Assembly (NCBI GenBank): GCA_017630995.1
Contig: JAGBUD010000128.1
Coordinates: 1 to 15,963 of the forward strand
From: Clostridia bacterium
Lineage (GTDB): Bacteria > Bacillota_A > Clostridia > Oscillospirales > CAG-272
Length of the DNA: 15,963 bases
Direction: 5' to 3'
Part shown: piece after piece, positions 15,398 to 15,963 of the stretch
Layout of the letters: each line of letters opens with the position of its first letter
How positions within the stretch are numbered: the stretch's first letter is position 1
The notes under the pieces: generated by a model
Database searches by the model: none
What the model was told of the DNA's origin: nothing
What the model saw: only the letters and a program-made list of their open reading frames with translations
Position numbers and translations under genes: made by a program

Positions 15398-15963
15398 AAA
15401 AGCTTGTAGTTTCCTCCTCTCCCCATATTCGCTCTTCGGCAACAACCCCCAAAATAATGCTTGACGTTCTTATTGCGCTTATGCCCGCAACCATAGCGGC
15501 GGTAATTATCTTTGGATTGCGTGCCCTCAGCGTAATTTGCGTAACCGTATCGGTGGCGGTATTCTCAGAATTCCTTTTCAACGCAATCACGAGAAGAAAG
15601 CAGACTATCGGTGACCTTTCTGCTTGCGTAACGGGACTTCTTCTTGCTCTTAACTTGAGAGTTGACGCACCCCTTTGGCAGTGCGCACTCGGTGCGATAT
15701 TTGCCATTGTTATTGTAAAATGTCTTTTTGGCGGACTTGGCTGCAATTTTGCGAATCCCGCAATAACCGCCAGAGTATTCCTTGTAATAGCATTCACGTC
15801 AACGATAGGTGGCGGTGCGGCTACGAGATTTTCGGCTGAGCTTGTTTCGAGCGCAACGCCCCTTGAGCTTATAGGAAAATCTGCTGATCTCCCCTCGCTT
15901 CTCGATATGTTCCTCGGACTTCGCGGCGGTGCTATGGGTGAGACCTGTATTCTTGCGCTTCTC
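15394..15963 (+). CDS. rnfD: Rnf complex subunit D (RnfD), 5' part only
   Basis: Integral membrane subunit of Rnf that carries covalently bound FMN. The first 190 residues are in the window and the gene runs off the 3' edge. Family marks are an N-terminal VSSSPHI, hydrophobic helices (about 23-62 and 75-135), GGLGCNFANPAITAR (113-127) and the flavinylation region SSATPLELI, where T155 is the expected FMN acceptor. The motif reads E-x-x-S-S-A-T, a variant of the ApbE consensus Dxx[ST]GAT. A Cys stands at 117 where I recall Gln in proteobacterial RnfD; whether this is usual for Clostridia needs an alignment. The ATG at 15394 overlaps the rnfC stop, with GGAGG at 15379-15383, ten bases upstream. 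The upstream apbE is the likely source of its modification. Confidence 0.93.
   Translation, partial: MKKLVVSSSPHIRSSATTPKIMLDVLIALMPATIAAVIIFGLRALSVICVTVSVAVFSEFLFNAITRRKQTIGDLSACVTGLLLALNLRVDAPLWQCALGAIFAIVIVKCLFGGLGCNFANPAITARVFLVIAFTSTIGGGAATRFSAELVSSATPLELIGKSADLPSLLDMFLGLRGGAMGETCILALL

Noticed and set aside
1..15963. Mobile element, CRISPR array, defence system or biosynthetic cluster
   Set aside because: No transposase, integrase, phage gene, regularly spaced repeat or tRNA was seen; every sizeable gene fits a core or energy-metabolism family, with no sign of an inserted island.

Overview
The window reads as chromosomal core genome of an endospore-forming anaerobe of the Bacillota, most likely class Clostridia. 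The basis is a full-length spoIIE together with the start of an Rnf (ferredoxin:NAD+ oxidoreductase) operon, a GlpA-like flavoprotein/DUF1667 cassette typical of Clostridia, Gram-positive-type AGGAGG ribosome binding sites and sigma-A-type promoters. Base composition looks moderate rather than very AT-rich (not measured). Placement below class is not supported. No tRNA, rRNA, CRISPR array, insertion sequence or phage gene was seen.

Layout. (1) 1-1817, plus strand: 3' end of dnaK followed by dnaJ. (2) A bidirectional terminator at 1855-1892 separates dnaJ from a convergent minus-strand pair, truB (start 6455) and addA, which has its own promoter upstream of truB. (3) A 326-base divergent intergenic region leads to spoIIE (6782-9148, plus strand), with a candidate sporulation-type promoter and a leader hairpin. 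(4) 9196-13871: a promoter, then a tightly packed run of GlpA-like dehydrogenase, NADH-binding FAD oxidoreductase, DUF1667 iron-sulfur protein, PAP2 phosphatase and the flavin transferase ApbE, closed by a hairpin. (5) 13952-15963: a near-consensus promoter and the first two genes of the Rnf operon, rnfC and rnfD, the latter cut by the window edge.

How the genes fit together. Regions 1-3 are separate housekeeping and developmental units: chaperones, tRNA pseudouridylation, recombinational repair and forespore sigma-F activation. Regions 4-5 look like an energy-metabolism neighbourhood. A predicted glycerol-3-phosphate (or related 2-hydroxy substrate) dehydrogenase would pass electrons through a [2Fe-2S] BFD domain, and perhaps the small DUF1667 protein, to a flavoprotein with a second nucleotide-binding fold. 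ApbE covalently attaches FMN to Rnf subunits, which explains its place next to rnfCD.

I found no clearly new defence or mobile system. The most interesting item is the DUF1667 protein: its cysteine pattern looks like a free-standing version of the N-terminal [4Fe-4S] domain of molybdopterin oxidoreductases, which suggests an electron-transfer role in an otherwise uncharacterised three-protein flavoenzyme.
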